A stretch of DNA of 64,000 bases. It comes from Cyanobacteriota bacterium. Lineage in GTDB: Bacteria > Cyanobacteriota > Cyanobacteriia > PCC-6307 > Cyanobiaceae. Both the position numbers and the translations under genes were made by a program. The notes beneath the pieces are model-generated. The model saw only the letters and a list, made by a program, of their open reading frames with translations. It searched no databases and had not been told where the DNA came from. The stretch is taken from assembly GCA_026389335.1 (NCBI GenBank), contig JAPLIB010000096.1:1-64000 (forward strand). Direction: 5' to 3'. Below are positions 8,567 through 16,675 of the stretch, piece by piece (position 1 is the first letter of the stretch; the number at the start of each line of letters is the position of its first letter).

Positions 8567-8876
8567 ACGGCTCAGACGGCTACCTGCTCGACAGCCACAC
8601 CCTGCTTTGGTGGTGGTTCGAACCGGACCGCCTCTCCAGCACCGTGGCGAACCTGTTGCAAGACTCCGGCACGCCCGTTCATGTGAGTGCCGCCAGCATC
8701 TGGGAGCTGAACCTCAAACACCACCGCGGCCGCTTGCCCCAGCTAACGGCAGTGATCGGCAGGCGCACCGCGATCCCTTTGATCGGATGCTGGCCGCCCA
8801 GGCGGAGCTGGAGCCACTGGTGCTGCTCCCCGCCGACTTCCAGCTGCGGGCCTTCCCCTGCCAGACCCTCTGGTGA
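8563..8876 (+). pseudogene. VapC-like PIN-domain toxin, frameshifted
   Basis: The first frame reads YLLDSHTLLWWWFEP, with the first PIN acidic residue (D in LLDSH), and continues through VSAASIWELNLKHHRGRLPQ with the second acidic position. The C-terminal block HRDPFDRMLAAQAELEPLVL, with the third acidic residue, then appears in another frame and ends at TGA 8874. About 35 residues between the blocks are missing and the join is out of frame. The ribonuclease is therefore inactive. In intact systems this enzyme cleaves RNA and is held by the preceding Phd-type antitoxin. Confidence 0.8.
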
Positions 8877-9431
8877 CTGGCTGGCGACTGCGCGAACACA
8901 CCTCCGTGAACGCGGTGGCAAGCCATGACCGCTTCGCCCTCTCCCCACTGGCGTGCCGTGCATGCGCAGGCCCGTTGTGTGCACCCGCGACTCCGACCAG
9001 GCCCTGACCACGGCGAAGGCGGTGCTGGCCTGGGTGGAGCAGCTCGATCAGCCGCACGGCTGAAACCTCGAGTCAGGGTCGATCACCAACCTGATTCTTG
9101 GTGCCCACCAGCTGGCGATCTCGGAACAACTCAGCTGGTTCGATGCCTGATCGCCGAGGCCGCGATCCGCAGCCGCTGCATCGTTCTCGACATTGTTCTC
9201 GACTCGGAAGATTTCGGCCACGGGCGCAGGATCGCCGGTCTGGACGGGGTCAATCCCCTGAGGGGTTGAGACAAAGCCAAAAGGGCGGACGAGCTTCACC
9301 GACGGGCGCCTTGACCAACGGCCTGATCCAGAGAGCTACTTCGATCCGGATCGGAAGCCTGCCTGGGCTCCCGCGAGGCGTCCGATTAATAATGATGAGG
9401 GAGACGATGCTGGGCGCGGGGTGCGCCGCCC
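8877..9431. other. Gap with unidentified coding remnants
   Basis: No intact gene is supported. One frame from an ATG at 8962 reads RPVVCTRDSDQALTTAKAVL to a TGA at about 9061 and continues in the same frame with SITNLILGAHQLAISEQLSW to a TGA near 9148, so it may be a decayed gene of unknown family. The rest shows no motif I know. The stretch lies between two damaged toxin-antitoxin loci, consistent with an erosion hotspot. Confidence 0.35.
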
Positions 9432-9809
9432 ATGAACAACCCCGCTGCCGTGGCATGCAATGGCGGCATCCAGGTCGACAACCTCCCGGAAGCTCTGCGG
9501 GAGCAGTTACTGCCGGCCCTGGAGACCCTGGTGCAGCAGGTGGACCCGGAAGGCCTCTGGCTGTTCGGCAGCTGGGCACGGGGTACGGCCAGCCGGCGGT
9601 CGGATGTGGATCTTCTGGTGATGAGCCTTGAGCACTGCCGCGTGCTCGATGCCTATGACGCGGTGCTGGAGGCGTTGCAGAGCTGCCGGTTGCCGTTGCA
9701 GCCGCTGGTGGCCACGCCGCAGCTGCTGGCCCGCCATGGCGACACCCCCTTCTGGCGCACGGTGCGCCTGGAGGCGATTCCCCTGCTGGCAGGCAGCCAC
9801 TTCCCATGA
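9432..9809 (+). CDS. MNT-type nucleotidyltransferase (minimal, HEPN-associated)
   Basis: This 125-residue protein has the minimal nucleotidyltransferase core: GSWARG at 46-51 and D58-x-D60 in SRRSDVDLLVM, matching the GSx10DxD motif of the DNA polymerase beta superfamily. In MNT-HEPN modules this protein is the antitoxin that adenylylates the HEPN ribonuclease. The next gene starts inside its stop codon (ATGA at 9806), so the pair is translationally coupled. The catalytic residues look intact. Confidence 0.85.
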   Translation: MNNPAAVACNGGIQVDNLPEALREQLLPALETLVQQVDPEGLWLFGSWARGTASRRSDVDLLVMSLEHCRVLDAYDAVLEALQSCRLPLQPLVATPQLLARHGDTPFWRTVRLEAIPLLAGSHFP

Positions 9810-9973
9810 GACTGGAGAGCGCTCGCCTGCTCGACAAGCTCTACGCCCCCACGCGCTATTCGGATGCCCTCGGCGATGAGCTGCCGGCCGATGTGTTCGG
9901 CCCCGAGGACGCCGCCGCCGCCTTAGAAGCAGCGACCGCATTGCTCGACTGGGCGGGCGAACAACTGACCTGA
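9806..9973 (+). CDS. Truncated HEPN-domain partner
   Basis: This 55-residue frame starts at the ATGA overlap with the nucleotidyltransferase. It matches only the C-terminal part of a HEPN protein: LLDKLYAPTRYSDALGDELP, then a helix ending ALLDWAGEQLT. The N-terminal helices and the RxxxxH ribonuclease motif of active HEPN toxins are absent. Either the gene lost its 5' half cleanly, with the overlap rebuilt, or it is a naturally short non-toxic partner. Confidence 0.6.
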   Translation: MRLESARLLDKLYAPTRYSDALGDELPADVFGPEDAAAALEAATALLDWAGEQLT

Positions 9974-10131
9974 GACTGTCCCGCGGAGCGTGAGTCCGCA
10001 CCCCCTGGAAACACCCTTCCTCCCGCGACGACGCCCTGACCGCCGTTGACAAGCCGGCACAAACCCAGGGGACCGCCTACCCGCAGCTAGTGGGCCAATT
10101 ATTCAACCGGCACGGCGTCACAGCCACTTTC

Positions 10132-10140
10132 GGGGGGGGG
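10132..10140 (+). repeat. Poly-G tract (G9) ahead of the PEP-CTERM-type gene
   Basis: Nine consecutive G residues lie 20 bases before the putative TTG start at 10160. Homopolymers of this length are prone to slippage and could alter promoter spacing or an upstream frame. A functional role is inference only. Confidence 0.6.
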
Positions 10141-10159
10141 CAGCATATTTGCTGCAAAC

Positions 10160-10828
10160 TTGTTGCTTCCAGTGGCCCCTATTCAATCCTTGATCAAAGC
10201 ACCGCTGGCCTCCGTGGTACCTCCGTCGAGTCAAGATTCAGCGAAGCCATCACGCTCCTCTGACCTCAGGCAACTGATCGGCCGTGCCGCCTTCGGCGGC
10301 GCGCTGCTGATGAGCTGCCTCCAAGCCGGAGCCGCCTCAGCACTTAGCTTCAATTTTAGCTTTTCAGGGAGCGGCTGACCTCAGAGTCCAACAACAGTCA
10401 CAGGAATCGTCGATGGCCTAGTTGACAATCAGGCCGGCCAAACAAGCGGTCTTACTTTTACCATTACCTCGGCAACGAACACTCCCACCCCTGGTTGGTC
10501 TGCATTTAACAGTTATGTAGCCGGCCAAGGCATTGATGTGTTCGGAGGCCAGGTTACTGGCGCAGATGTGTTTTTCAAAAACAACGTTGATGGCGGCCAA
10601 GACTTGTTTCTAGGGAATCAAGGCAATATCAATCCAGAACTTTCTTCCGCTAGTTCTTCTGATAGTATTTTTTATTTTAACTTTGACTCTGTTACCTCTT
10701 CAGCGAATACTCTCCTCTTCACTGCCGCCTCTCCTGCTTCGGTCCCAGGCCCTCTGCCCCTCTTCGGCGCCGGTGCAGCTTTCGGTTGGAGTCGTCGGCT
10801 GAGGCGCAGGATCAAGTCTCCGGCTTGA
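10160..10828 (+). pseudogene. PEP-CTERM-like surface protein interrupted by TGA
   Basis: The two open parts lie in the same frame. The first encodes a basic leader and a signal-like segment (LIGRAAFGGALLMSCLQAGA) and stops at TGA 10376-10378 after FSFSGSG. Reading through gives PQSPTTVTGIVDGL, a Thr/Ser/Asn-rich body, and a C-terminus VPGPLPLFGAGAAFGWSRRL with RRRI, the cyanobacterial version of the PEP-CTERM sorting tail (VPxPLP, hydrophobic stretch, basic end). Such proteins are normally exported and processed by an exosortase. A single-base nonsense change explains the break. The gene is richer in A and T than its neighbours, which suggests transfer. Confidence 0.7.
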
Positions 10829-10850
10829 ATCGAGGCTCGATGCAACACCC

Positions 10851-10880
10851 AGCCCTTCTCTCCCGGAGAGGGGCTTTTTA
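10851..10880 (+). terminator. Rho-independent terminator
   Basis: AGCCCTTCTC pairs with GAGAGGGGCT (one bulge) around a short CCCG loop and is followed by a run of T. It lies 22 bases after the PEP-CTERM-type gene, the expected place for that transcript to end. Confidence 0.8.
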
Positions 10881-10938
10881 TCAGCGTTCTTGTCAGCTGA
10901 ACACTTCTCTGATGTCTCACCTGTCCTGATTTCGCCCG

Positions 10939-11787
10939 ATGCCTGCCAGCTTTGAGCCTTCGCTATCGCTGCCCTCCTCGATCGCCCGTGGCGTTGGCCT
11001 GGCGGGGATGGTGTTGATCGTGCTGTTTCTGACGATCCTCTCCACCTCACTGCTGCCGGTGCGTCTGCTCGATGCGGCCTGGCAGCTGCGGGTCGGCGGG
11101 GCGCTGATCAATGCCTCCCCCTTCCCCTTGATCGGCCTGGTGCTGCTCCATCTCGCCGCCAGCCTGGATCCCCAGGATCCGCTGCTGCTGCAACGTCGTC
11201 GCTTCGCCGCCCAGCTGGCGTCGGCCGTGGCGATCGGCTATCTGCTGCTTGCTCCGCTGCTGGCCACCGCCAACCTGCAACGCCAGCAGGGCCAGGCCCT
11301 GGCCTCAAGCAGCGGCCTGCGTCGTGCCACGGAGCGCTTGCAGCAGATGCGCCAGGTGGTGAGCAGCGCCAGCAGCATCCCGGAGCTGGAGCAGCGGCTG
11401 GCCCCCCTGGACGGTCCCCGCCTCGATGCGGCCGATCGCACCTTGCCCCTGCCGCTGCTGCGCAGTCGGATCGCATCCGTTCTCGATCAGGCCGCCGCCC
11501 GGCTCGAGCGCGCCCGTAGCAGCGCCCCGCCCGCCAGCCCCTGGGCCTTGGTGGGCGACATCGTCCGCACCAGCGTGGCCTGCCTAGCGTTGGCCGCCGG
11601 CTTCGCCGGGTTGGCCCGGTCTCCAGGCAGTGAGCTTTCGCTGCTGGAGGAGCTACAGGTGAGCTGGGATCACTTGCGCTACCGCAAGGCAAATCTCCGA
11701 CGGGGTTCGGGCCCGGGTGGTGCTGATGCCGACTTTTTTCGGCAACTCAGTGAACAGGCGGAAGCCGAAGACGAACAGCGGCGGTGA
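10939..11787 (+). CDS. hpsJ: HpsJ-like membrane protein
   Basis: This 282-residue protein resembles the HpsJ family, named from the hormogonium polysaccharide locus of Nostoc. It has two or three N-terminal membrane segments (GLAGMVLIVLFLTILSTSLL, ASPFPLIGLVLLHLAA, ASAVAIGYLLLAPLLA), a predicted coiled region (RATERLQQMRQVVSS onwards) and another hydrophobic segment (TSVACLALAAGFAGLA) before a charged tail. In unicellular relatives the role is undefined. The stop overlaps the start of the YoeB toxin gene (TGATG). Confidence 0.65.
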   Translation: MPASFEPSLSLPSSIARGVGLAGMVLIVLFLTILSTSLLPVRLLDAAWQLRVGGALINASPFPLIGLVLLHLAASLDPQDPLLLQRRRFAAQLASAVAIGYLLLAPLLATANLQRQQGQALASSSGLRRATERLQQMRQVVSSASSIPELEQRLAPLDGPRLDAADRTLPLPLLRSRIASVLDQAAARLERARSSAPPASPWALVGDIVRTSVACLALAAGFAGLARSPGSELSLLEELQVSWDHLRYRKANLRRGSGPGGADADFFRQLSEQAEAEDEQRR

Positions 11788-12038
11788 TGGCTTGGTGCGG
11801 TGGAATTGGCGAGGATTATGTCTCCTGGCAGGGGCAGGAACGCCGGCAATTGCGGCGCATCAACCAGCTGCTTCAAGCCTGCCTGCGGGATCCAGTTATC
11901 GGCATCGGCAAGCCGGAACCCCTACGCGCCAACCTGGCGGGCTGCTGGTCACGCCGCATCGATGACAGTCATCGTCTCGTCTATCGATTGGAGGGTGAGC
12001 TGCTGGTGATCATCGCCTGCCGTTATCACTACAGTTGA
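11787..12038 (+). CDS. yoeB: YoeB/Txe-family toxin without a visible antitoxin
   Basis: This 83-residue RelE/YoeB-superfamily protein would cleave mRNA on the ribosome. It has RRINQLLQACLRDP, GIGKPEPLR, WSRRIDDSHRLVYR and the C-terminal CRYHYS that carries the catalytic histidine region. The first residues (MAWCGGIGEDYVSW) differ from the usual first strand, KLxFSxxAWEDY. The ATG overlaps the HpsJ-like stop. No YefM antitoxin is encoded upstream or in the next 110 bases. Confidence 0.85.
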   Translation: MAWCGGIGEDYVSWQGQERRQLRRINQLLQACLRDPVIGIGKPEPLRANLAGCWSRRIDDSHRLVYRLEGELLVIIACRYHYS

Positions 12039-12148
12039 GCTCATCGCTGAGCCAAGCGAGAAGCCGGATCTTCCTCAACAGAGCGGGTCTCGGTCGGGCT
12101 CCATCAACGTCCCCATGATCACTTCTTTCATGGACAGGTTCACCAAGG

Positions 12149-13027
12149 TCACCCCTGCCCAGCCGCCAGTTCATCCAGCCGGAGGCGCAGCAGCCTGAGG
12201 TCCTGCAGGGTGCGCCATTTCGGGCTTCCTTCCAGGCCAGAAGGATTGCGCAGCAGATAGGAAGGATGGAGCAGAGGCATCAGGGCGATGGGCTGCAGGT
12301 TGCTGGGCTGAATAGCGATCGTCTGCCGGTTGATGGCCTCAGGATTGTTCGCTGGCTGGTTCGGCCGATGGTTCGGCAGATCCCCGATCTGATGGGTGGT
12401 CCGGGGCTGGTCTTGTTGCTGCGGGACCTGAGCGACATTGTGAGTTTCCGGCGTGGACAGGAACGAACCCGCCAGCGGCTCCAGCCACTGGCCGCGCAGT
12501 TTGGTGATGCCGCCCTTGAGGCCCAGCAGCGCCTCCAGGGCCGTGGCGCCCAGGAGTCCGATCAGCGCCGGCCGCTGACGGGCGATCTGCTGCTCCAGCC
12601 AGGGCAAGCAGGCGGCGATCTCGGCGCGGCTGGGCTTGCGGTTGCCGGGCGGGCGGCACTTGATCACGTTGGCGATGTAGAGGTCGCGCTTGCTGTCGAG
12701 GCCGGCCTCCGCCAGCAGCTGCTCCAGCAGGCGGCCGGCCCGACCCACAAACGGCTGGCCGCTGGCATCCTCCTCAGCGCCGGGGGCTTCGCCGATCAAC
12801 AGCAGCCGGGCGGCTGGATTGCCCCGGCCCACCACCACCTGCTGGCGGCTCGCCGCCAACTCGCAGCGCTGGCACTGGCCACAGCTCGCTGCCAGATCCG
12901 CCGTCAGGTCGGTGCCAGCCGGTACAGGCTGGGAGCGGGACAGGTGCGCCGGCATCGGGACTGGCATCGGGGGCTGGCAGAGATGGCTTGGGGCTGATGC
13001 GTGCAGCTGTCCGTTTCTCTCTGACAA
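12149..13027 (-). CDS. Type 4 uracil-DNA glycosylase with internal insertion
   Basis: This 292-residue DNA repair enzyme removes uracil from DNA. It has the 4Fe-4S cysteines of family 4 (C52/C55, C124 in KCRPPGNRKP, C140), the catalytic GEAPGAEED near 79-87, FVGRAG, and HPSYLLRNPS near 254. About 55 Gln/Asn/Pro-rich residues (roughly 190-247) lie between the core strand and the HPSYLL block, where relatives have a few residues. The N-terminus is also extended and proline-rich. The core looks active and the insertion is probably a surface loop. Confidence 0.85.
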   Translation of the reverse strand: MSERNGQLHASAPSHLCQPPMPVPMPAHLSRSQPVPAGTDLTADLAASCGQCQRCELAASRQQVVVGRGNPAARLLLIGEAPGAEEDASGQPFVGRAGRLLEQLLAEAGLDSKRDLYIANVIKCRPPGNRKPSRAEIAACLPWLEQQIARQRPALIGLLGATALEALLGLKGGITKLRGQWLEPLAGSFLSTPETHNVAQVPQQQDQPRTTHQIGDLPNHRPNQPANNPEAINRQTIAIQPSNLQPIALMPLLHPSYLLRNPSGLEGSPKWRTLQDLRLLRLRLDELAAGQG

Positions 13028-13365
13028 GCCGCAGCTGGGCTGTCGACCAGCGAATGATTGAGCCAGTCTGCGTCCATGGCTTTGCCCAGCCTGGTGGCTC
13101 CCGCGGCTGGCGACTTCCCGTGGCAGCCAGCAGGGGCGGATCGCCCCAGGCGCACCGCCATTGGGCCTGGCCAGGGCAGTCCAACCAACCTCGCACCCCT
13201 GGCGGCGCGAGCCAGCCCGGCGCAGGCCCGGTCCGCTTGCCGTTCCAGCAGGGAACCCTGCCGGCGCGCCGCTGAACCCTTCCCCCGTTTGTTGCGCACT
13301 TGAACCTATGGCGGTTCAACCGTGCGTCAGGATGAAAGTGTGATCCACGCGACGAGTCCGCCACG
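13028..13365. other. Divergent intergenic region with a perfect inverted repeat
   Basis: This 338-base gap between the glycosylase and the aminotransferase has no credible gene. TTGAACC (13300-13306) and GGTTCAA (13313-13319) form a perfect 7-bp inverted repeat with a 6-base spacer, about 46 bases before the aminotransferase start. No T-run follows, so it looks more like an operator or transcript-start hairpin than a terminator. Confidence 0.45.
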
Positions 13366-14598
13366 ATGCCGGCCCCGCTGACACCGGTGACGACGGCAGC
13401 TCCGTCCTCCCCCAGCACCCCCATGCAATTCCTGAGCCTGGCTTCAAGGGCCCAGCAGTTGCAACCTTCCCTCACCCTGGCGATCACCGCCAAGGCCCGT
13501 CAGTTGCGCGCCGAGGGCCGCAATGTCTGCAGCCTCAGTGCCGGTGAACCGGATTTCGATACACCTGCCTTCATCCGCGCCGCCGCTTCTCAAGCCCTCG
13601 AGGCCGGTCACACCCGCTACGGCCCGGTGGCCGGCGAACCGCTGCTGCGGGAGGCCATCGCCGCCAAACTCAGCAGCGAAAACGGCTGGCCCACCAAGGC
13701 CGATCAGGTGCTGGTCACCAATGGCGGCAAGCAGGCGCTCTACAACCTGTTTCAGGTGCTGCTCAATCCCGGCGATGAGCTGCTATTGCCTTCGCCCTAC
13801 TGGCTGAGCTATCCGGAGATGGCCGGCCTGGCCGGGGCGCGGGTCAGTGTGTTGCCCAGTGATGCCGCCACCGGCTTCCGGCTGCGGGCGGAGCAGCTGG
13901 AGGCGGCGATCACCCCCGCCAGCCGCCTGCTGGTGCTCAACACCCCCTCCAACCCCACCGGCATGGTGCTCAGCCGCGCTGAGCTCGAAGCGATCGCCGC
14001 CGTGCTGCGCCGTCATCCGCGCGTGGCCGTCGTCTGCGATGAGATCTACGAATACCTGCTGGCCCCGGGCCACAGCCATCACAGCCTGGCGGCCGTCGCT
14101 CCGGATCTGGCCGATCGGATGTTCATCGTCAACGGCTTTGCCAAGGGCTGGGCGATGACCGGCTGGCGCATCGGCTGGTTGGCCGGCCCTCGCCACGTGG
14201 TGGCCGCCGCCAGCGCCCTGCAGAGCCAGAGCACCAGCAATGTCTGCAGTTTCGCCCAATTCGGTGCCCTGGCCGCCATCACCGGTTCCAGGGATTGCGT
14301 GCTGGCGATGGCACACCATTTCAATCAGCGCCGCGCCTTGCTCACCGAGGGGTTGATGGGGCTGGACGGCATTCGCCTGCTGGCCCCGGAAGGCGCCTTT
14401 TATGCCTTCCCGGATGTGAGTGCCTGGGGCCTGGATTCGATGACCCTCTGCAACCGGCTGCTCGATGAAGTGGGCCTGGCGGTGGTGCCGGGGGTGGCCT
14501 TCGGCGACGATCGCTGCATCCGCCTCTCCTGTGCCGCTTCACCGGCCACGATCGAGGACGGTCTGGAGCGCCTGGCCCGCTTTCACGCGGCTCTCTGA
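13366..14598 (+). CDS. aspC: Class I/II PLP-dependent aminotransferase (AspC-like)
   Basis: This 410-residue enzyme is probably an aspartate/prephenate aminotransferase of subgroup Ib. It has the substrate loop SLSAGEPDFDTP, LVTNGGKQALYNLFQVL, LNTPSNPTGMVLS with the cofactor-binding Asn, CDEIYEYL, and the Schiff-base lysine in GFAKGWAMTGWRIGWL (usually SK.xAMTGWR). The C-terminal FGDDRCIRLSCAAS carries the carboxylate-binding Arg. An extra 20 residues precede the core; a later Met (MQFLSLASRAQQL) could be the real start. The SGNH hydrolase gene follows after 61 bases. Confidence 0.9.
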   Translation: MPAPLTPVTTAAPSSPSTPMQFLSLASRAQQLQPSLTLAITAKARQLRAEGRNVCSLSAGEPDFDTPAFIRAAASQALEAGHTRYGPVAGEPLLREAIAAKLSSENGWPTKADQVLVTNGGKQALYNLFQVLLNPGDELLLPSPYWLSYPEMAGLAGARVSVLPSDAATGFRLRAEQLEAAITPASRLLVLNTPSNPTGMVLSRAELEAIAAVLRRHPRVAVVCDEIYEYLLAPGHSHHSLAAVAPDLADRMFIVNGFAKGWAMTGWRIGWLAGPRHVVAAASALQSQSTSNVCSFAQFGALAAITGSRDCVLAMAHHFNQRRALLTEGLMGLDGIRLLAPEGAFYAFPDVSAWGLDSMTLCNRLLDEVGLAVVPGVAFGDDRCIRLSCAASPATIEDGLERLARFHAAL

Positions 14599-14659
14599 GC
14601 TGGGCTGATTCGCCTTTCAGGCAGGATCACTGCGCATCACCACCGATGGGACGGCACCA

Positions 14660-15337
14660 ATGGCCCTGGCCATTCCCCGAAAGCTGGTGGTGCTTGGCGA
14701 TAGCGGCGTCTATGGCTGGGGGGATCCCGACCACGGTGGCTGGTGTGAGCGGCTGCGGCGCCACTGGATGGGTCTGCCCCAGGGGCCGGTGCTCTACAAC
14801 CTCGGCGTCCGTGGCGACGGGCTGGAACGGGTTTCTGCCCGCCTGCCGACGGAGGTGGGCTGTCGCGGCGAACTGCGGCGCCAACGTCCCCAGGGCATCC
14901 TGTTGGCGGTGGGTCTCAACGACAGCGCCAGGGTGGGACGGGCCGACGGCCGACCGCAACTGGCTCCGGAGGCTTTCCTGTTTGGTCTGCAGCAACTGCT
15001 GCGCCAGGCCAGCGCCATCGCACCGGTGTTGGTGCTGGGGCTCACCCCGGTGGACGACGCCGTGATGCCCCTGGCCGATGTGCTCTGGTACCAACTGGAC
15101 ACGGTGCGCCACTACGAGGCCCTGCTGGAGGAGGCCTGCCTCGAGGCCGATGTGCCCTTCTTGCCCTTGCTCGAAAGTGTCCTGGCGGATCCCTTTTGGC
15201 TGCAGCGCCTTGATGCCGATGGCGTGCATCTCAGCAGCGAAGGTCATGCCCTGGTGTACGAAAAGGTGCGCCAATGGCCGGCCCTGTTGCGCTGGGCCCA
15301 GCTGGAAACCCTGGGGCTGGCCCAGCCATCGCGCTGA
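14660..15337 (+). CDS. GDSL/SGNH-family hydrolase
   Basis: This 225-residue lipase- or esterase-like hydrolase has block I LVVLGDSGVYGWG (catalytic Ser), Asn-containing GLND, and the C-terminal DGVHLSSEGH, whose Asp and His complete the triad. No signal peptide is evident, so it is likely cytoplasmic. It probably shares a transcript with the aminotransferase. The substrate cannot be predicted. Confidence 0.85.
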   Translation: MALAIPRKLVVLGDSGVYGWGDPDHGGWCERLRRHWMGLPQGPVLYNLGVRGDGLERVSARLPTEVGCRGELRRQRPQGILLAVGLNDSARVGRADGRPQLAPEAFLFGLQQLLRQASAIAPVLVLGLTPVDDAVMPLADVLWYQLDTVRHYEALLEEACLEADVPFLPLLESVLADPFWLQRLDADGVHLSSEGHALVYEKVRQWPALLRWAQLETLGLAQPSR

Positions 15338-15541
15338 TTCAGGCCGCTGCTGCTGGAGGCGGGGTCAGATGCTGGCGCAGAAGGCGCGCGAAGCAAGATG
15401 GTCTGCCAGCAAGTGCCCACATGAAGCGGCAAAATGTATGGATGATTACGCAATTCCTGGTATCTGTAACAGGTGATGAAGCTCACCGATTACGAAATCA
15501 GCCGCCAGTGACACGGTGCCTGCAAGGTATGCCCCAGTGCG

Positions 15542-16675
15542 ATGAATCCGGCTCGAACCAAGTCCTACCCCCCAGCACCTGAGCGGCCTGGGAGCGGCGA
15601 AGGTCCTTCCCGCAACCAACGCAACCGGCTCGCCCTCACCAAGCTGGCCAGCCATGGCGATCCTGCCCTGTGGCGCCGCCAGCGTGATGCGCTGGTGCGC
15701 GACAACCTGCCGCTCGTCTATGCGATTGCCGGTCGCATGAGCCGCCTCGTGAACCTGCCCTTCGAGGATCTCAGCCAGGTGGGCAGCCTTGGCCTGCTGC
15801 GGGCGATCGAGGCCTTCAAGCCCAGCAAGGGTCGCAGCCTCAGCAGTTTTGCGGTGCCCTACATCCGCGGGGCGATGCAGCACGAACTGCGGGATCGGCA
15901 CAGCCTGATGAAAATCCCCCGGGAGCTCTGGGAACTGCGGCGCCAGGCCACGGTGCTGCAGGAGCGCCGCCGCCAGGAGCGCAGCACCCCCCTGGCCCTC
16001 CCTGAACTGGCCCAGGCCCTGGGCTGCTCAGTGCTGAAACTGCAGGAGGCCCTGAGCCTGCATCGCATCACGGACATGCGCAGCCTCGATGCCCCCGCTC
16101 GCAGGGATGCCGGGGCGATGGAATCGAGCGCCAGCTTGCTGGAGAGCCTGGCTGATCCGGCCAGCCTCGATCAGGGCGCCGGCAGCCCGGAATCCACGGC
16201 CGATTCCGCCGAGTGCTCGGCGGGCGCTGGTCCCAACGGCGGGCAATGGCGCTGGTTGCGCCAGCAGCTGGCGGCCTTGCCCCAGCTGGAGCAGGCACTG
16301 ATCTGCGGCCATCTGAACACCGGTGCCACCTGGGTGGACCTGGGCGCAGAGCTGGGCCTGCATCCGCGTCAGGCCCAGCGCCGCTATCAGGCCGCCGTGA
16401 ATGAGTTGTGCCAGCGGGCCGCCAGCCACTGGCCCGACGCTCCAACGGCGACAGGTCCAGGCGATGACGCTTCTGCCCTGGCAGCAGCACTGGCCCCGCC
16501 AGCAGTCCCGGTTCCGGCAGAAGTCCTGGTTCCGGCAACAGCCACTGCCCCGACAACAGCCATTGCCCCGGCAACAGCCCCGGCCCGGCTGGAGACTCTC
16601 AGCCCAGGTGAATCAGGCCCAGCGCCACCGGCAGCATGGCAAGGGCTGCCGCCAGCAACGTCTGCAGGCCGTTGA
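15542..16675 (+). CDS. Group 3 sigma-70 family sigma factor
   Basis: This 377-residue alternative sigma factor has regions 2.1-2.4 (NLPLVYAIAGRMSRLVNLPF, EDLSQVGSLGLLRAIEAF, SSFAVPYIRGAMQHELRD), region 3 (LALPELAQALGCSVLKLQEA) and a degenerate region 4 (TWVDLGAELGLHPRQAQRR). It is closest to the SigB/F/G group. A tail of about 80 residues is low complexity (VPVPAEVLVPATATAPTTA), is encoded by repeats of CCCCGGCAACAGCC-like sequence, and runs 77 bases into the convergent DUF92 gene. The tail is probably a recent extension. A 204-base leader contains a small hairpin (GGTGA/TCACC at 15472-15487). Confidence 0.85.
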   Translation: MNPARTKSYPPAPERPGSGEGPSRNQRNRLALTKLASHGDPALWRRQRDALVRDNLPLVYAIAGRMSRLVNLPFEDLSQVGSLGLLRAIEAFKPSKGRSLSSFAVPYIRGAMQHELRDRHSLMKIPRELWELRRQATVLQERRRQERSTPLALPELAQALGCSVLKLQEALSLHRITDMRSLDAPARRDAGAMESSASLLESLADPASLDQGAGSPESTADSAECSAGAGPNGGQWRWLRQQLAALPQLEQALICGHLNTGATWVDLGAELGLHPRQAQRRYQAAVNELCQRAASHWPDAPTATGPGDDASALAAALAPPAVPVPAEVLVPATATAPTTAIAPATAPARLETLSPGESGPAPPAAWQGLPPATSAGR

